Source: Lepidostoma basale
Lineage: Eukaryota; Arthropoda; Insecta; Trichoptera; Lepidostomatidae
Length of the DNA stretch: 64,000 bases
NCBI GenBank assembly: GCA_022606425.2
Contig: JAHDVF020001358.1
Coordinates: forward strand, 25,025-89,024
Reading direction: 5' to 3'
Shown: piece by piece, positions 63,886 through 64,000 of the stretch
Position numbering within the stretch: position 1 is the stretch's first letter
Layout: every line of letters starts with the position of its first letter
The notes under the pieces: model-generated
The model's input: the letters and a program-made list of their open reading frames with translations, nothing else
Told to the model about the DNA's origin: nothing
Database searches by the model: none
Position numbers and translations under genes: made by a program

Positions 63886-64000
63886 GATAAAAAAAAATTA
63901 TTTTCATTATTTTCAATGAACTTCTACCAAGAAATTTCAATCAACAACATAATTAATTTGGAATTTAGTTATTTTTAACATTCAATTAACATTTCTATCT

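Overview
The window looks like AT-rich insect nuclear DNA, plausibly lepidopteran. It holds RTE-like, Jockey-like and BovB-like non-LTR retrotransposon debris, mariner and hAT relics, many MITEs and tRNA-derived SINEs, and a host gene with GT-AG introns. There are no bacterial operons, rRNA genes, intact tRNA genes or CRISPR arrays. The order-level call is tentative because it rests on the style of the repeats and not on a database match.

Only one host gene is supported. A short signal-peptide exon (8552-8675, ending in phase 1 at a GTAAGT donor) and a second exon (62107-62444, acceptor TTTCAG, donor GTAAGT) join in frame. They give the N-terminus of a secreted or membrane-anchored immunoglobulin-domain protein of the Dpr / zig-8-like neuronal cell-surface type. 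The first Ig domain is cut off at its B-strand cysteine and continues beyond the window. Almost everything between the two exons is therefore a ~53.4 kb intron.

The intron is a stratified graveyard of transposons. The dominant component is one family of RTE-like LINEs with two tail types, (GTTA)n and (TTG)n. One copy is nearly full length (14253-17319, 12-bp target-site duplication) and about 25 are 5'-truncated or broken. Seven very short elements consist of only the two ends of this LINE fused together. At least two other LINE families with 3' domains of the xxxGHVLRxEKYHLL and WxWAGHxxRRTDG types recur, together with Jockey-like fragments with (TTTGA)n tails. DNA transposons include three mariner-type relics (one internally deleted copy with both TIRs and TA target sites), hAT MITEs with perfect 8-bp target duplications, and at least four further MITE families. 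Nested insertions with readable target duplications give relative ages at more than ten sites.

The most unusual signal is a set of otherwise unrelated short repeat families. All of them carry the same RNA-like core: (C/T)TGATRA, one base, a 4-6 bp hairpin, GAAAC, then a near-palindromic ACNNGT followed by C or T. This is the layout of minimal hammerhead ribozymes known from Penelope-like retroelements. Several of these repeats are arranged as inverted pairs. No Penelope reverse transcriptase is visible in the window.
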